Positions 34,778 to 42,428 of a stretch of DNA of 64,000 nt are shown here, piece after piece. Below the pieces are notes generated by a model. It did no database searches. It worked only from the letters and a program-made list of their open reading frames with translations, and was not told the origin of the DNA. Both the position numbers and the translations under genes were made by a program. Location: assembly GCF_013141765.1 (NCBI RefSeq), contig NZ_WHOD01000022.1, positions 62,001-126,000 on the forward strand, read 5' to 3'. The DNA is from Paenibacillus foliorum (GTDB taxonomy: Bacteria > Bacillota > Bacilli > Paenibacillales > NBRC-103111). Within the stretch, counting starts at the first letter, position 1; each line of letters begins with the position of its first letter.

Positions 34778-35251
34778 TTATTTATTTACCCGCACTACAC
34801 GAGTTGCAAACATCCGATCATGAAGTGCACGTTTTTTATCATCCCAGCCAGCCATCATATAACCAACGCAGAAAATAATACCGGATATAAATTTACCGAT
34901 AACCTCTCTTAAAATAATGATTCCCCAAGTATTTGGAGCTCCATCATTACGAATAACTTTGATGCCTAGAGCCATTTTACCTAAGGTTTGTCCCCAGATC
35001 ACCGTCATAACAATATAATAAACGCAAGCTAGGAAGGACTCCAGCATAGAAATAGCAAACGGCGGCTCAAGTAGACTATAACCAAGCATTAAATGAAAGA
35101 TAATGAATACCGTTTGTAAACAAATTCCATCCAACAAAGTAGCCCCGCATCGTATCCAAAACCCTGCGTACCTTCTTTCAGTGCTAATGGTTTCAGAATA
35201 AGACGTTTTCCCTCCTGAATATGCGGGTTCTGATCTCGTTTCGCTCTCCAA
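34778..35251 (-). CDS. RDD-family membrane protein
   Basis: This 157-residue protein has the RDD domain: RYAGFWIRCGATLLDG with the early Arg-Asp pair motif, three hydrophobic helices, and the turn GQTLGKMALGIKVIRNDG before the last helix. The final segment DDKKRALHDRMFATRVV is typical. RDD proteins are often ion or metabolite carriers, sometimes linked to sodium resistance. TTG at 35251 with AAGGAG nine nt before is the start; an in-frame stop lies just upstream. It follows sppA by 23 nt. Confidence 0.88.
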   Translation of the reverse strand: MESETRSEPAYSGGKTSYSETISTERRYAGFWIRCGATLLDGICLQTVFIIFHLMLGYSLLEPPFAISMLESFLACVYYIVMTVIWGQTLGKMALGIKVIRNDGAPNTWGIIILREVIGKFISGIIFCVGYMMAGWDDKKRALHDRMFATRVVRVNK

Positions 35252-35274
35252 CTCTCTTCACTCCTTCTAAGAAA

Positions 35275-36243
35275 TTAATATTTAAAAAGATACATAAGTC
35301 GAGGACCTATGGATACTTCCGGTAGTACTTCTTGCAGCACCTGCGCTGCAGGAGATGCCGAGTGCATCATTGCACCGCTGAATAGATCCGACAAAGAAGG
35401 CTCCTTAACATAACGAACCACCTTCGGATTGGCAATTCCTGTTTTTTCCGATGCATAGGCAGTAGCTGCTTCCATAGTCCCGAACGCGTCAATCAGACCC
35501 AAGGCTTTAGCCTGCTGGCCTGAATAGATACGCCCGTCTGCGAGCTTCAGGACCGTTTCTCGCGGCAGCTTACGCCCCTTTTCAATAACCGTAACGAACT
35601 GTTGATAACTCTCATCTACCAGCTTCTGAAATATTTCTCTCTCTTCTGGCTTCATCTCCCGAAGTGGACTCGCAATATCTTTATATGCACCACTTGTGAT
35701 TGTATTTTCCTTGTAACCAAGCCACTCAGCTGCTTTCTCATAATTAGCTATAGAGAAAATAACGCCCAAGCTGCCTGTTAAAGTTGCAGGATTGGCAAAT
35801 ATATAATCTGCCGGGGCCGAGATATAATAACCTCCTGAAGCAGCCATTGAGCCCATACTCACAATAACCGGCTTACCGCTTTCCTTAAGCTCCACAATTT
35901 TGGAATGAATCTCGTCCGAAGCTACTACCTCTCCCCCCGGACTGTTTACCCGGATTACAACAGCCTTCACATCCTTATCCTTGCGAGCCTGGTCCAGTTG
36001 GGTAATGTAGCTGCCTGCGTTTAAAGCGCTTGAGAAGCTCCCGCTTTTTTCGGTAATAGCACCCTCAACAAACAGTTGGACTACTTTATCAGTCCCTTTA
36101 CCTTGAACGGTTTGTTCATTCCACTTTTGTTTACCTCCCATTACATCCCCACTCATTAGCGAGTCAGACTTCGTAATAAGAATGACGATCAAACTTGCAA
36201 ATAATACGCCTACAATGAGCCAGGCCCATCCCTTTCGTCCCAT
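35275..36243 (-). CDS. sppA: Signal peptide peptidase SppA
   Basis: This 322-residue protease has one N-terminal membrane anchor (AWLIVGVLFASLIVILIT) and a ClpP-like external domain. The catalytic Ser lies in SMGSMAASGGYYISAPA and the Lys in TITSGAYKDIASPLREM; VNSPGGEVVASDEI is the conserved strand before it. This is the short, single-domain form found in Bacillus, which degrades leftover signal peptides and membrane fragments. RBS GGAGG. It is followed by the RDD gene, as in many Paenibacillaceae. Confidence 0.95.
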   Translation of the reverse strand: MGRKGWAWLIVGVLFASLIVILITKSDSLMSGDVMGGKQKWNEQTVQGKGTDKVVQLFVEGAITEKSGSFSSALNAGSYITQLDQARKDKDVKAVVIRVNSPGGEVVASDEIHSKIVELKESGKPVIVSMGSMAASGGYYISAPADYIFANPATLTGSLGVIFSIANYEKAAEWLGYKENTITSGAYKDIASPLREMKPEEREIFQKLVDESYQQFVTVIEKGRKLPRETVLKLADGRIYSGQQAKALGLIDAFGTMEAATAYASEKTGIANPKVVRYVKEPSLSDLFSGAMMHSASPAAQVLQEVLPEVSIGPRLMYLFKY

Positions 36244-36291
36244 TGATGCTTTCCTCCCCCATTGAAATGAACTGTGTTTATTAACAATTAA

Positions 36292-37026
36292 TTATATTGA
36301 TAAGTCCTTTACTATCTTTTTTTTCATCCATTCAACTAATCCAACGTTATATTCACCATGAATTTGACTTACCTCTTCATAACCAACCACTCTTCCCTCA
36401 TTAATCAGCATTACTCTATCCAATAAGGATTCAATTTCATCCACCTCATGAGTAGTCATCACCAAGGTCTGTTTCTGAGGATCAATTAATGCTATAACGC
36501 TGCGGATAATCTCCTCTCGAACTAAGGGATCCAAACCTGATAACGGTTCATCCATCACAATTAAAGGCACCTGTCGAGCTAGCGTCAATGCTAATTTCAA
36601 GCGTGCACGTTGTCCTTTCGATAATTGAGAGGCTTTCTGTTCCAAGTCCAATCGGAAAACTTCAACTACCTCCAATGCCTTATCCCTATCAAAATCATCA
36701 AATATCTCATCGTAGAATTGCAGTGCTTTTTTCACAGTATGAAAGGGGTAATACACATCAGCCTCCGGCAAAAAAGCAACCTCTCTTGAGCTTAGTCGCT
36801 CCGGAGCCCTGCCATTCAGCAGCACACGCCCTGCACTTGGTCTTTGCAGCCCGGCCATTAATTTCAAAACCGTGGATTTACCGCTGCCATTTCTCCCAAT
36901 AACCCCAATAATTTCACCTCTTGGAATCTCAAAGCTCACCTTAACTATAGCTAATTTACCGAAAAACCTTTTCTCCACTTGATCGAAAATAATAATAGGC
37001 TCTTTCTTGGCCGCTTCTACGCCCAT
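36292..37026 (-). CDS. ABC transporter ATP-binding protein (YtrB/EcsA-like)
   Basis: This 244-residue ATPase has Walker A GRNGSGKST, signature LSKGQRARLKLALTLA, Walker B PLIVMDEPLSGLDP and H-loop TTHEVDEIE. It is the third gene after a membrane permease and a GntR/YtrA-type regulator, with a 26-nt gap. In YtrABCDEF-like loci such cassettes respond to cell-wall antibiotics. Export of cell-wall-active compounds is the likely role, but substrate and direction are not visible. Confidence 0.92.
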   Translation of the reverse strand: MGVEAAKKEPIIIFDQVEKRFFGKLAIVKVSFEIPRGEIIGVIGRNGSGKSTVLKLMAGLQRPSAGRVLLNGRAPERLSSREVAFLPEADVYYPFHTVKKALQFYDEIFDDFDRDKALEVVEVFRLDLEQKASQLSKGQRARLKLALTLARQVPLIVMDEPLSGLDPLVREEIIRSVIALIDPQKQTLVMTTHEVDEIESLLDRVMLINEGRVVGYEEVSQIHGEYNVGLVEWMKKKIVKDLSI

Positions 37027-37052
37027 TTGAACTCCTCCTGCACTTAGTAGAT

Positions 37053-37424
37053 CTATTTGCTTTTACTTTCCAAAAATGCCTTTACACCAGCAACAATTTC
37101 CTCTTCGGAATAGCCCAATTCATTCATCTCGTCTGCAAAACGAGTAATTTGTTCTTCTTTTAGCTGCTCTCTCATTAAGGCTAGCCTTGAGCTGTCTTCT
37201 GTCACGTAAATGCCCTGTCCTCTTCGACTTTCAACAATCTTCATCCGCTCTAACTCCATATTTACTCGTTGTACGGTATTTGGATTTACTCCATATACGA
37301 CCGCCAGATCGCGTACAGAGGGTAATTTTTCACCAGGCTGTACCTCCCGTCGAACAATTTGTCGGCATATGCGCTGAACCAGTTGTAAATAAATCGGTTG
37401 TGTGTTCGAAAATTGTTCAACCAT
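37053..37424 (-). CDS. GntR-family regulator, YtrA subfamily
   Basis: This 123-residue protein has the short YtrA architecture: a winged helix (QPGEKLPSVRDLAVVYGVNPNTVQRVNMELER) plus a short dimerisation tail (LGYSEEEIVAGVKAFLES), without an effector domain. It starts 3 nt after the permease stop (RBS GGAGG overlapping it) and precedes the ABC ATPase. The inverted repeat at 38251-38272 is the probable operator. YtrA-type regulators repress their own ABC operons until a cell-wall stress relieves it. Confidence 0.93.
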   Translation of the reverse strand: MVEQFSNTQPIYLQLVQRICRQIVRREVQPGEKLPSVRDLAVVYGVNPNTVQRVNMELERMKIVESRRGQGIYVTEDSSRLALMREQLKEEQITRFADEMNELGYSEEEIVAGVKAFLESKSK

Positions 37425-37427
37425 ATC

Positions 37428-38210
37428 CTATACCTCCACTTTGCGATCCAATAGCCATGCAGATAAGTACAAGCATATTGCCATATTCAACCATACCCAC
37501 AGATGTTCACCAGAGGAGTTGAATAAGCTTCCTACCCCGTTGACATCAGGATTACCCCAGTCGAAAAAATAACGGTATGCGGCAGTTTGCTCAAAGAAAT
37601 ACTCCAGAGTTGAAACGGCTACAAGCAACAATACAGCCAGAGGCCAGTTCCAGCGCCCAAATCGGTTCCTTAACGCAGAGGCAGTAAGATACAGCATAAC
37701 TAGTGATATCGCCAATGCAAAGGATATAGATATAAATTCCAGAACAATAGAAACATTAGTACCATTAAATACAACCCATATTTTCTGAGCTTCACTATTT
37801 ATATCAATTCGATTCTCTTCCCCAACTAGCCATTCAACTCCTGATTTTTCAACGGCCTGTACCCATAAGAAAAATACGGTTGAAACCAATAAACCCGAAA
37901 TGAATTCAACAAATGCTGCCGCATATTTTGCCGCTAACAGCTTCCAGCCTGGCAATGGCAATTGCAACCAAAAAGGGTCCAGCTTACGTTCTTTCTGTAA
38001 GCTTATTAGCATATAGGCAGCCGGAGCAAAAAAATGGAGATACATGATAGACAGCCATAAATTGCTAATAAAACCAGATTGAAAGCGATAGGATAAAAAG
38101 ACTGATAAACCGCCCAAAATCAAAACAATGCATAAATAAATCCAGATAGGACCTGACCACCTTGTACCAAAGGCCAATTCCTTCTTAAACAAACTCCACC
38201 AAACCTTCAA
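37428..38210 (-). CDS. ABC transporter membrane subunit of the YtrA-type operon
   Basis: This 260-residue protein has about six membrane segments (for example GPIWIYLCIVLILGGLSVFLS and ISFALAISLVMLYLTASALR) and an extracytoplasmic loop (residues about 115-145). It resembles ABC-2/YtrC-type permeases more than substrate-importer permeases. It is the first gene of the operon. The start codon is TTG at 38210 behind AGGGGGG. It should pair with the ATPase at 36292-37026 to form an exporter or sensor complex. Confidence 0.8.
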   Translation of the reverse strand: MKVWWSLFKKELAFGTRWSGPIWIYLCIVLILGGLSVFLSYRFQSGFISNLWLSIMYLHFFAPAAYMLISLQKERKLDPFWLQLPLPGWKLLAAKYAAAFVEFISGLLVSTVFFLWVQAVEKSGVEWLVGEENRIDINSEAQKIWVVFNGTNVSIVLEFISISFALAISLVMLYLTASALRNRFGRWNWPLAVLLLVAVSTLEYFFEQTAAYRYFFDWGNPDVNGVGSLFNSSGEHLWVWLNMAICLYLSAWLLDRKVEV

Positions 38211-38250
38211 CTGTTTGCCCCCCTAGAGATGCGAAATATTCAGATAACTA

Positions 38251-38292
38251 GTGTACTACCACAATAGTACACCGATTCAATTCTTGTGTCAA
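38251..38292 (-). promoter_or_regulatory. Promoter with overlapping YtrA-type operator
   Basis: On the minus strand TTGACA (38292-38287), 17 bp, then TACTAT (38269-38264). The inverted repeat GTGTACTA-N6-TAGTACAC (38251-38272) covers the -10 box and start site, so a bound regulator would block polymerase. The arms resemble GTGTA...TACAC operators known for YtrA-type GntR proteins. Confidence 0.78.
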
Positions 38293-38380
38293 TATGTTCC
38301 AATAAAGCAAGTTTTCGATAACAACGTCATCAATATTGAAGGATTATCTAGCTTCTAAGGAAACTGATGATTCAAATAGC

Positions 38381-38430
38381 AAAAAAACCTGTGGTTTCAC
38401 CAGAACATCGGTGAAACCACAGGTTTTTTA
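38381..38430 (-). terminator. Intrinsic terminator after the NDH-2 operon
   Basis: AACCTGTGGTTTCACC pairs with GGTGAAACCACAGGTT, with an A/T run on each side, giving a long perfect stem usable from both strands. Confidence 0.92.
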
Positions 38431-38450
38431 ATATAAAGTAAACTCAATGC

Positions 38451-38738
38451 TTATACATCGTCTTCGTCATCATCATCAAAACGATCATCGCGACTTGCTT
38501 CGCTTTTATCGTTCTTAGCCGCCAGATAGGCTTCTGTGTCCCTATCACGCTGCCGCGACTTCTCCTTAAGACGTTCAATTGCCGGGAGAATGAGAATGTC
38601 AATTTCTTTTTGCACCGTATAAACTAGATCATAGCGGGTTTGAGATTCTAGGAAGTGACCAACGTCTATAAGGGCATTGTAACGATCCAACTCGTCCCGC
38701 GTCAATAAACCGCGTACCTGTACGCTGCAGTGGCGCAT
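38451..38738 (-). CDS. Hypothetical 95-residue protein with acidic tail, downstream of NDH-2
   Basis: The start MRHCSVQVRGLL overlaps the end of the ndh gene region (2-nt gap), so it is co-transcribed with ndh. The body is helical and charged (TRDELDRYNALIDVGHFLES, EIDILILPAIERLKEKSR); the tail is a disordered acidic stretch (DDRFDDDDEDDV). No known domain was recognised. Its location suggests an accessory protein for respiratory NADH oxidation, but this is only context. Confidence 0.7.
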   Translation of the reverse strand: MRHCSVQVRGLLTRDELDRYNALIDVGHFLESQTRYDLVYTVQKEIDILILPAIERLKEKSRQRDRDTEAYLAAKNDKSEASRDDRFDDDDEDDV

Positions 38739-38740
38739 TA

Positions 38741-39931
38741 CTAGAAACGGCCTTTCTTAAGTACTAATGGAATACCGCCAATGATGTACAAATAGCGCAC
38801 GTCAATGACTTTTTTCATTACAGCCGCGAGGCCGCCTTTGATTTTACGTGAACCAACAATACCGATAGCCTCACCGCGTCCAAGGGATGCAACTGTACCT
38901 TTACTTTGGAAGACGAAATTTTTCATTTGCTCGCCACGAATTGAAGCTACGAGGTTGTGCGCACAGACATCAGCTTGCTGCATCGATATTTGTGCTGTAG
39001 GCGGGTAAGGACGGCCTTCCGGATTCAATACTATCGAGCAATCGCCCAGAATATAAATGTTATCATGACCAGGAGCGCGAAGCTGCTCGTCAACCTTGAT
39101 CCTGCCGCGCATCGTTTCAAAACCAGCATCATCCAGCATGTGATTACCGCGAACACCGCCAGTCCATACAACAGTAGCCGACTTAATCTCTTCACCAGTA
39201 GCCAATGAAACGCCATCCGGCGTGCATTCTTTAATTGCGGTTGCTATTTTAAAGGTAACCCCTTTATTCTGCAGAACATTCATCGCATATTCTACCAATT
39301 CGGGATCGAAACCAGGTAAAGCCGTTGGCGCCGCTTCCACATTATATATTTTAACAAGGGACGGATCCACGTCGAACTCTTTGCAAAGTTGAGGAATACG
39401 ATCGGCCAATTCTCCGACAAATTCGATTCCTGTAAAGCCTGCTCCGCCCACTACAAAGGTTAAGTAGTCCAAACGGTTCGGCTCACGTTTAAATCTTGCA
39501 AATTGATATTCTATGTGCTCGCGAATAAAGCGTACGCTATTAATACTGCGAATGCTAAGCGCGTTCTCTTTCAATCCCGGAATACCAAAGGTTTCTGGCT
39601 CTCCGCCAAGTCCTACGACCAAATAATCATAAGACAATGTACCTTCTTCCAAAATAACCTTTTTCTCTTGTGGACGAATTTGTACAACAGTGGATTTAAC
39701 AAAGTCGATTTTGAATTCATCAATTAGCTTAAGGATATTAACGCGCGCGTTCTCCGGATTGTCTGTGCCTGCGGCAGGCATGTGCAGATGAGTAGTAATA
39801 TAATGATAATCATGTTTGTTAACCAGAGTTACATCTGCCTCGTTATAATTTAATTCCTTTTGCAAACGAATAGCCGTCACAATGCCACCATATCCTGCTC
39901 CCAAAATGACTATTCTTGGTATTCGACTCAT
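38741..39931 (-). CDS. ndh: Type II NADH dehydrogenase (NDH-2)
   Basis: This 396-residue flavoenzyme passes electrons from NADH to menaquinone without pumping protons. The FAD motif is VILGAGYGGIVTAIRLQ (residues 8-24), the NADH-binding motif FVVGGAGFTGIEFVGELAD, and a second FAD block is NIYILGDCS. C-terminal RYLYIIGGIPLVLKK probably forms the membrane-binding helix. It lies downstream of a Rex-like site (39984-40001). RBS AAGGGA. A small protein gene follows. Confidence 0.93.
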   Translation of the reverse strand: MSRIPRIVILGAGYGGIVTAIRLQKELNYNEADVTLVNKHDYHYITTHLHMPAAGTDNPENARVNILKLIDEFKIDFVKSTVVQIRPQEKKVILEEGTLSYDYLVVGLGGEPETFGIPGLKENALSIRSINSVRFIREHIEYQFARFKREPNRLDYLTFVVGGAGFTGIEFVGELADRIPQLCKEFDVDPSLVKIYNVEAAPTALPGFDPELVEYAMNVLQNKGVTFKIATAIKECTPDGVSLATGEEIKSATVVWTGGVRGNHMLDDAGFETMRGRIKVDEQLRAPGHDNIYILGDCSIVLNPEGRPYPPTAQISMQQADVCAHNLVASIRGEQMKNFVFQSKGTVASLGRGEAIGIVGSRKIKGGLAAVMKKVIDVRYLYIIGGIPLVLKKGRF

Positions 39932-39983
39932 GGTTGATCCCTTCCATCCTGTTTATATTCTGTATTTAATGGTCATAATTCGT

Positions 39984-40001
39984 TTGTGAAATTTTACACA
40001 T
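39984..40001. promoter_or_regulatory. Rex-like redox operator upstream of ndh
   Basis: TTGTGAAATTTTACACAT matches the Rex palindrome TTGTGAAATnnTTCACAA at 14 of 16 informative bases. Rex represses ndh in Bacillus when NAD+/NADH is high. It lies about 53 nt before the ndh ATG. Confidence 0.6.
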
Positions 40002-40267
40002 ACTACGCCGAGAATTATTTTTCAATACTAGTTTGAACAGTATGAATTGAAAATATAAGCGTTAAAAAGCGAGTTAAGCCATCAGTTTTATCCAGTTCCT
40101 CAAGACATAATATAATGTAACATGACAAATAGCAAGTATTATTTTGGTTAAAAATCACAGAAAAAACCGAGACTAGCCCGTATATATACAGGATTACTTC
40201 TGATTGCTGAATATTCCCATAATAGTTAATAAAGCACATGATTATATCTTTTTATTCTAAATGTAAA

Positions 40268-40282
40268 TGAAAATCGTTATTA
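40268..40282. promoter_or_regulatory. Possible Fur-type box upstream of the ferredoxin-NADP reductase gene
   Basis: TGAAAATCGTTATTA has the 7-1-7 layout of Bacillus Fur boxes (TGATAAT-N-ATTATCA), with three mismatches. It lies about 29 bp upstream of a TATAAT (40311-40316) that could be the -10 of the next gene. Confidence 0.35.
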
Positions 40283-40353
40283 TTTTCTTTCCAAATTTAT
40301 AGGTTTATAATATAATTCGATTGTTATTAAGTCTCGGAGGTGCGTTTAGAAAA

Positions 40354-41340
40354 ATGCAAAATGAAATAGTAGACATTATTATCGTGGGCGGAGGCCCAGC
40401 AGGTATGTTTGCCGCTTTCTATGGCGGTATGCGTCAAGCATCGGTAAAGATCATTGAAAGCATGCCGCAATTAGGTGGGCAGCTAGCCGCGTTGTACCCG
40501 GAGAAGTATATTTATGATGTTGCAGGCTTTCCGAAGGTTACAGCTCAAGAGCTAGTTAACAACCTCGATAAGCAAATGAAGCATTTCCCTATCGATATTC
40601 GTTTAGAGGAAAAAGTGCTTCAGGTTATCAAAAAGGATGAGCGTCTTTTTGAGGTAGTAACGGATAAAGGAGTTCATCAATCTAAAGCCGTTATTATAAC
40701 AGGCGGAGTTGGCGCATTCGAGCCTAGACGTCTAGAGCTTCCAGAGGCATCCAAGTTCGAGAAAAAGAACCTGCATTATTTTGTCAGCGACCTGAATCGT
40801 TTCAAAGGACAAAAGGTTCTGATTAGCGGCGGAGGCGATTCTGCAGTAGATTGGGCTTTGATGCTGGAGCCGATTGCTGAGAAAGTTACGTTAATTCACC
40901 GCAGAGATAAGTTCCGTGCTCACGAACACAGTGTTGAAAACCTAATGAGTTCCAAAGTAGATGTACAGACACCAAAAGAAATCACAGCGCTTCACGGAGA
41001 TGAATTTATCACTAAAGCTACCTTGGCTGATATCAAATCCGGAGAAACCTATGATTTGGATGTCGACGCGGTTATCGTTAATTTCGGATTTATTTCGTCG
41101 CTTGGTCCTATTGCAGAGTGGGGCTTTGAAATTGACAATGGTTCAATTATTGTTGATTCGCGTATGGAAACAAGCATTCCAGGTATTTTTGCAGCAGGCG
41201 ATATCACTACATACCCTGGAAAGCTCAAGCTCATAGCTGTAGGCTTTGGTGAAGCTCCAACGGCAATCAACAATGCAAAAGTTTATATTGACCCTTCGGC
41301 TAAGTTGTCCCCAGGTCACAGCAGCAACATGAAAATGTAA
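40354..41340 (+). CDS. Ferredoxin/flavodoxin-NADP+ reductase, thioredoxin-reductase-like (YumC type)
   Basis: This 328-residue FAD enzyme has an N-terminal FAD motif [18 protein letters not shown] and an NADPH-binding motif [16 protein letters not shown], but no CxxC active-site cysteines between them, so it is not a thioredoxin reductase. C-terminal [33 protein letters not shown] is typical of YumC. It reduces ferredoxin or flavodoxin for iron and redox metabolism. A frame extends upstream to a TTG at 40321, but the ATG at 40354 starts the family sequence; the RBS CGGAGGTG is rather far (12 nt). Confidence 0.94.
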   Translation: MQNEIVDIIIVGGGPAGMFAAFYGGMRQASVKIIESMPQLGGQLAALYPEKYIYDVAGFPKVTAQELVNNLDKQMKHFPIDIRLEEKVLQVIKKDERLFEVVTDKGVHQSKAVIITGGVGAFEPRRLELPEASKFEKKNLHYFVSDLNRFKGQKVLISGGGDSAVDWALMLEPIAEKVTLIHRRDKFRAHEHSVENLMSSKVDVQTPKEITALHGDEFITKATLADIKSGETYDLDVDAVIVNFGFISSLGPIAEWGFEIDNGSIIVDSRMETSIPGIFAAGDITTYPGKLKLIAVGFGEAPTAINNAKVYIDPSAKLSPGHSSNMKM

Positions 41341-41360
41341 TTTAACCAGTTCAAATAATA

Positions 41361-41402
41361 AGGGTTTCTGCCACAACTAACATTGGCGGAAACCTTTTTA
41401 TT
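41361..41402 (+). terminator. Intrinsic terminator after the ferredoxin-NADP reductase gene
   Basis: AGGGTTTCTGCC pairs with GGCGGAAACCTTT, then a T run. Confidence 0.85.
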
Positions 41403-41423
41403 GTTCTCAGAATGCCAAAATCC

Positions 41424-41450
41424 AAAAAAAAGGCAGGTCAACTGACCTGC
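41424..41450 (-). terminator. Intrinsic terminator overlapping the sda stop codon
   Basis: On the minus strand GCAGGTCAGTTGACCTGC is a perfect hairpin followed by seven T. The sda stop codon is inside the stem. Confidence 0.88.
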
Positions 41451-41593
41451 GCTTCATTGTTACCGTAATATTCCAAATTCAGCTTACGACGTCTGATTTC
41501 TTCGAGCAGTAATTCGATAAACTCGGCTTCCAGCTTCAAATTCAACGCCTTAAAGTATGAATCAATTAAAATTTCATTACTCATTAGTCTCAT
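41438..41593 (-). CDS. sda: Sda-like sporulation histidine kinase inhibitor
   Basis: This 51-residue protein matches Sda: MRLMSNEILIDSYFKALNLK then FIELLLEEIRRRKLNL, the two helices of the antiparallel hairpin that blocks KinA-type autophosphorylation when replication is disturbed. Length equals that of Sda family members. It is preceded by AGGTGATC near the start and by a promoter and DnaA boxes (41622-41760), as in Bacillus subtilis where DnaA controls sda. Too short for many gene finders. The sensor kinase at 42429-43688 is a possible target. Confidence 0.9.
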   Translation of the reverse strand: MRLMSNEILIDSYFKALNLKLEAEFIELLLEEIRRRKLNLEYYGNNEAQVS

Positions 41594-41621
41594 TAAGATC
41601 ACCTAACTTCTTTAAGGTAAA

Positions 41622-41650
41622 ATTATATTAACATGTATATGCTTTTAGAA
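41622..41650 (-). promoter_or_regulatory. Predicted promoter of sda
   Basis: On the minus strand TTCTAA (41650-41645), 17 bp, TATAAT (41627-41622), about 29 nt before the ATG. The -35 is weak, which fits activation from the adjacent DnaA boxes. Confidence 0.6.
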
Positions 41651-41661
41651 CAAGCGTTCTG

Positions 41662-41760
41662 TTATCCACATCATTTTGTGTATAACCTGTGTGTATTATG
41701 TTAATAAGTGTGGAATCCTATACGGTTATGCAGTGGATTATGTGGACAAGGTTATGCACA
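41662..41760. promoter_or_regulatory. DnaA-box cluster upstream of sda
   Basis: Three exact TTATNCACA boxes: TTATCCACA (41662-41670), TGTGTATAA (41677-41685, reverse) and TTATGCACA (41752-41760). Two one-mismatch boxes are TGTGTATTA (41690-41698) and TGTGGACAA (41741-41749). All lie within 100 bp just upstream of the sda -35. Confidence 0.85.
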
Positions 41761-41880
41761 AGCTCCTATTTGAAAATAATAATTCAAAAATATTTTTTCC
41801 AGATTTTACTTAATCGAGTGATAAAAGGATGGCTCCCTTTTTTGTGAATACTAGTAAGCATCCTCATTCAATCGAGGAAA

Positions 41881-41915
41881 GCAAAAAAAGCGCAAGCCCT
41901 AAGGCATGCGCTCTC
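41881..41915 (-). terminator. Intrinsic terminator after the short oxidase-like gene
   Basis: On the minus strand GCGCATGCC pairs with GGGCTTGCGC, followed by seven T, 14 nt after the stop codon. Confidence 0.85.
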
Positions 41916-41928
41916 ATTATGTACGGGT

Positions 41929-42336
41929 TTACAAGGATGTTGTCTTGTTGTGTGTAATGCTTTGATCTTTGGCTTCGCTGACATTTTTCAGTACATTAAT
42001 GGTAAACAGGACTACAGCAAGAGCAGTCAAAGAACCGCCTACCGCAACAACAGGTTCCGCAGCTTGCATTCCACTAAGAAGGAAAATAAGTCCGATCATC
42101 ATAATCGGCAATCCGATATTGTGGAGCCAAAAATGAATTTTCCCCAACAAGGATGAGGCCGCCTTTGGAAATACATGGTACACAAACCCCGCTAATGCAA
42201 GTGAAACCCAGCCTACCAAATTAATATGGGCATGCACAGAAGCGAATTGAAACTGGTGCGTGATGGACATAAACATGCCAAAAAACACACCTACAACAAA
42301 GTATACCGAAGCAATTTTAATTAGCTTAGCACCCAT
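41929..42336 (-). CDS. Short heme-copper-oxidase subunit I-like membrane protein
   Basis: This 135-residue protein has four predicted helices. ITHQFQFASVHAHINLVGWVSLALAGFVYHVFP resembles the first helices of CcoN/NorB-type subunit I, with several His in heme-ligand-like positions. The core metal-binding helices of a full oxidase (about 450 residues) are missing, so it is a stand-alone N-terminal-like domain rather than a truncated gene: RBS, start, stop and terminator are intact. Proteins of this size occur in Bacillaceae as putative oxidases of unknown role. Heme binding or an NO/O2-sensing role is possible, not shown. Confidence 0.75.
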   Translation of the reverse strand: MGAKLIKIASVYFVVGVFFGMFMSITHQFQFASVHAHINLVGWVSLALAGFVYHVFPKAASSLLGKIHFWLHNIGLPIMMIGLIFLLSGMQAAEPVVAVGGSLTALAVVLFTINVLKNVSEAKDQSITHNKTTSL

Positions 42337-42428
42337 AAGACAACCCCTCTTCAGGTATTTGACAAGATGATTATAACAAATACATTCCCAAATTCAAGAC
42401 AATCAACTAAATTTTACAATTATTTTTT

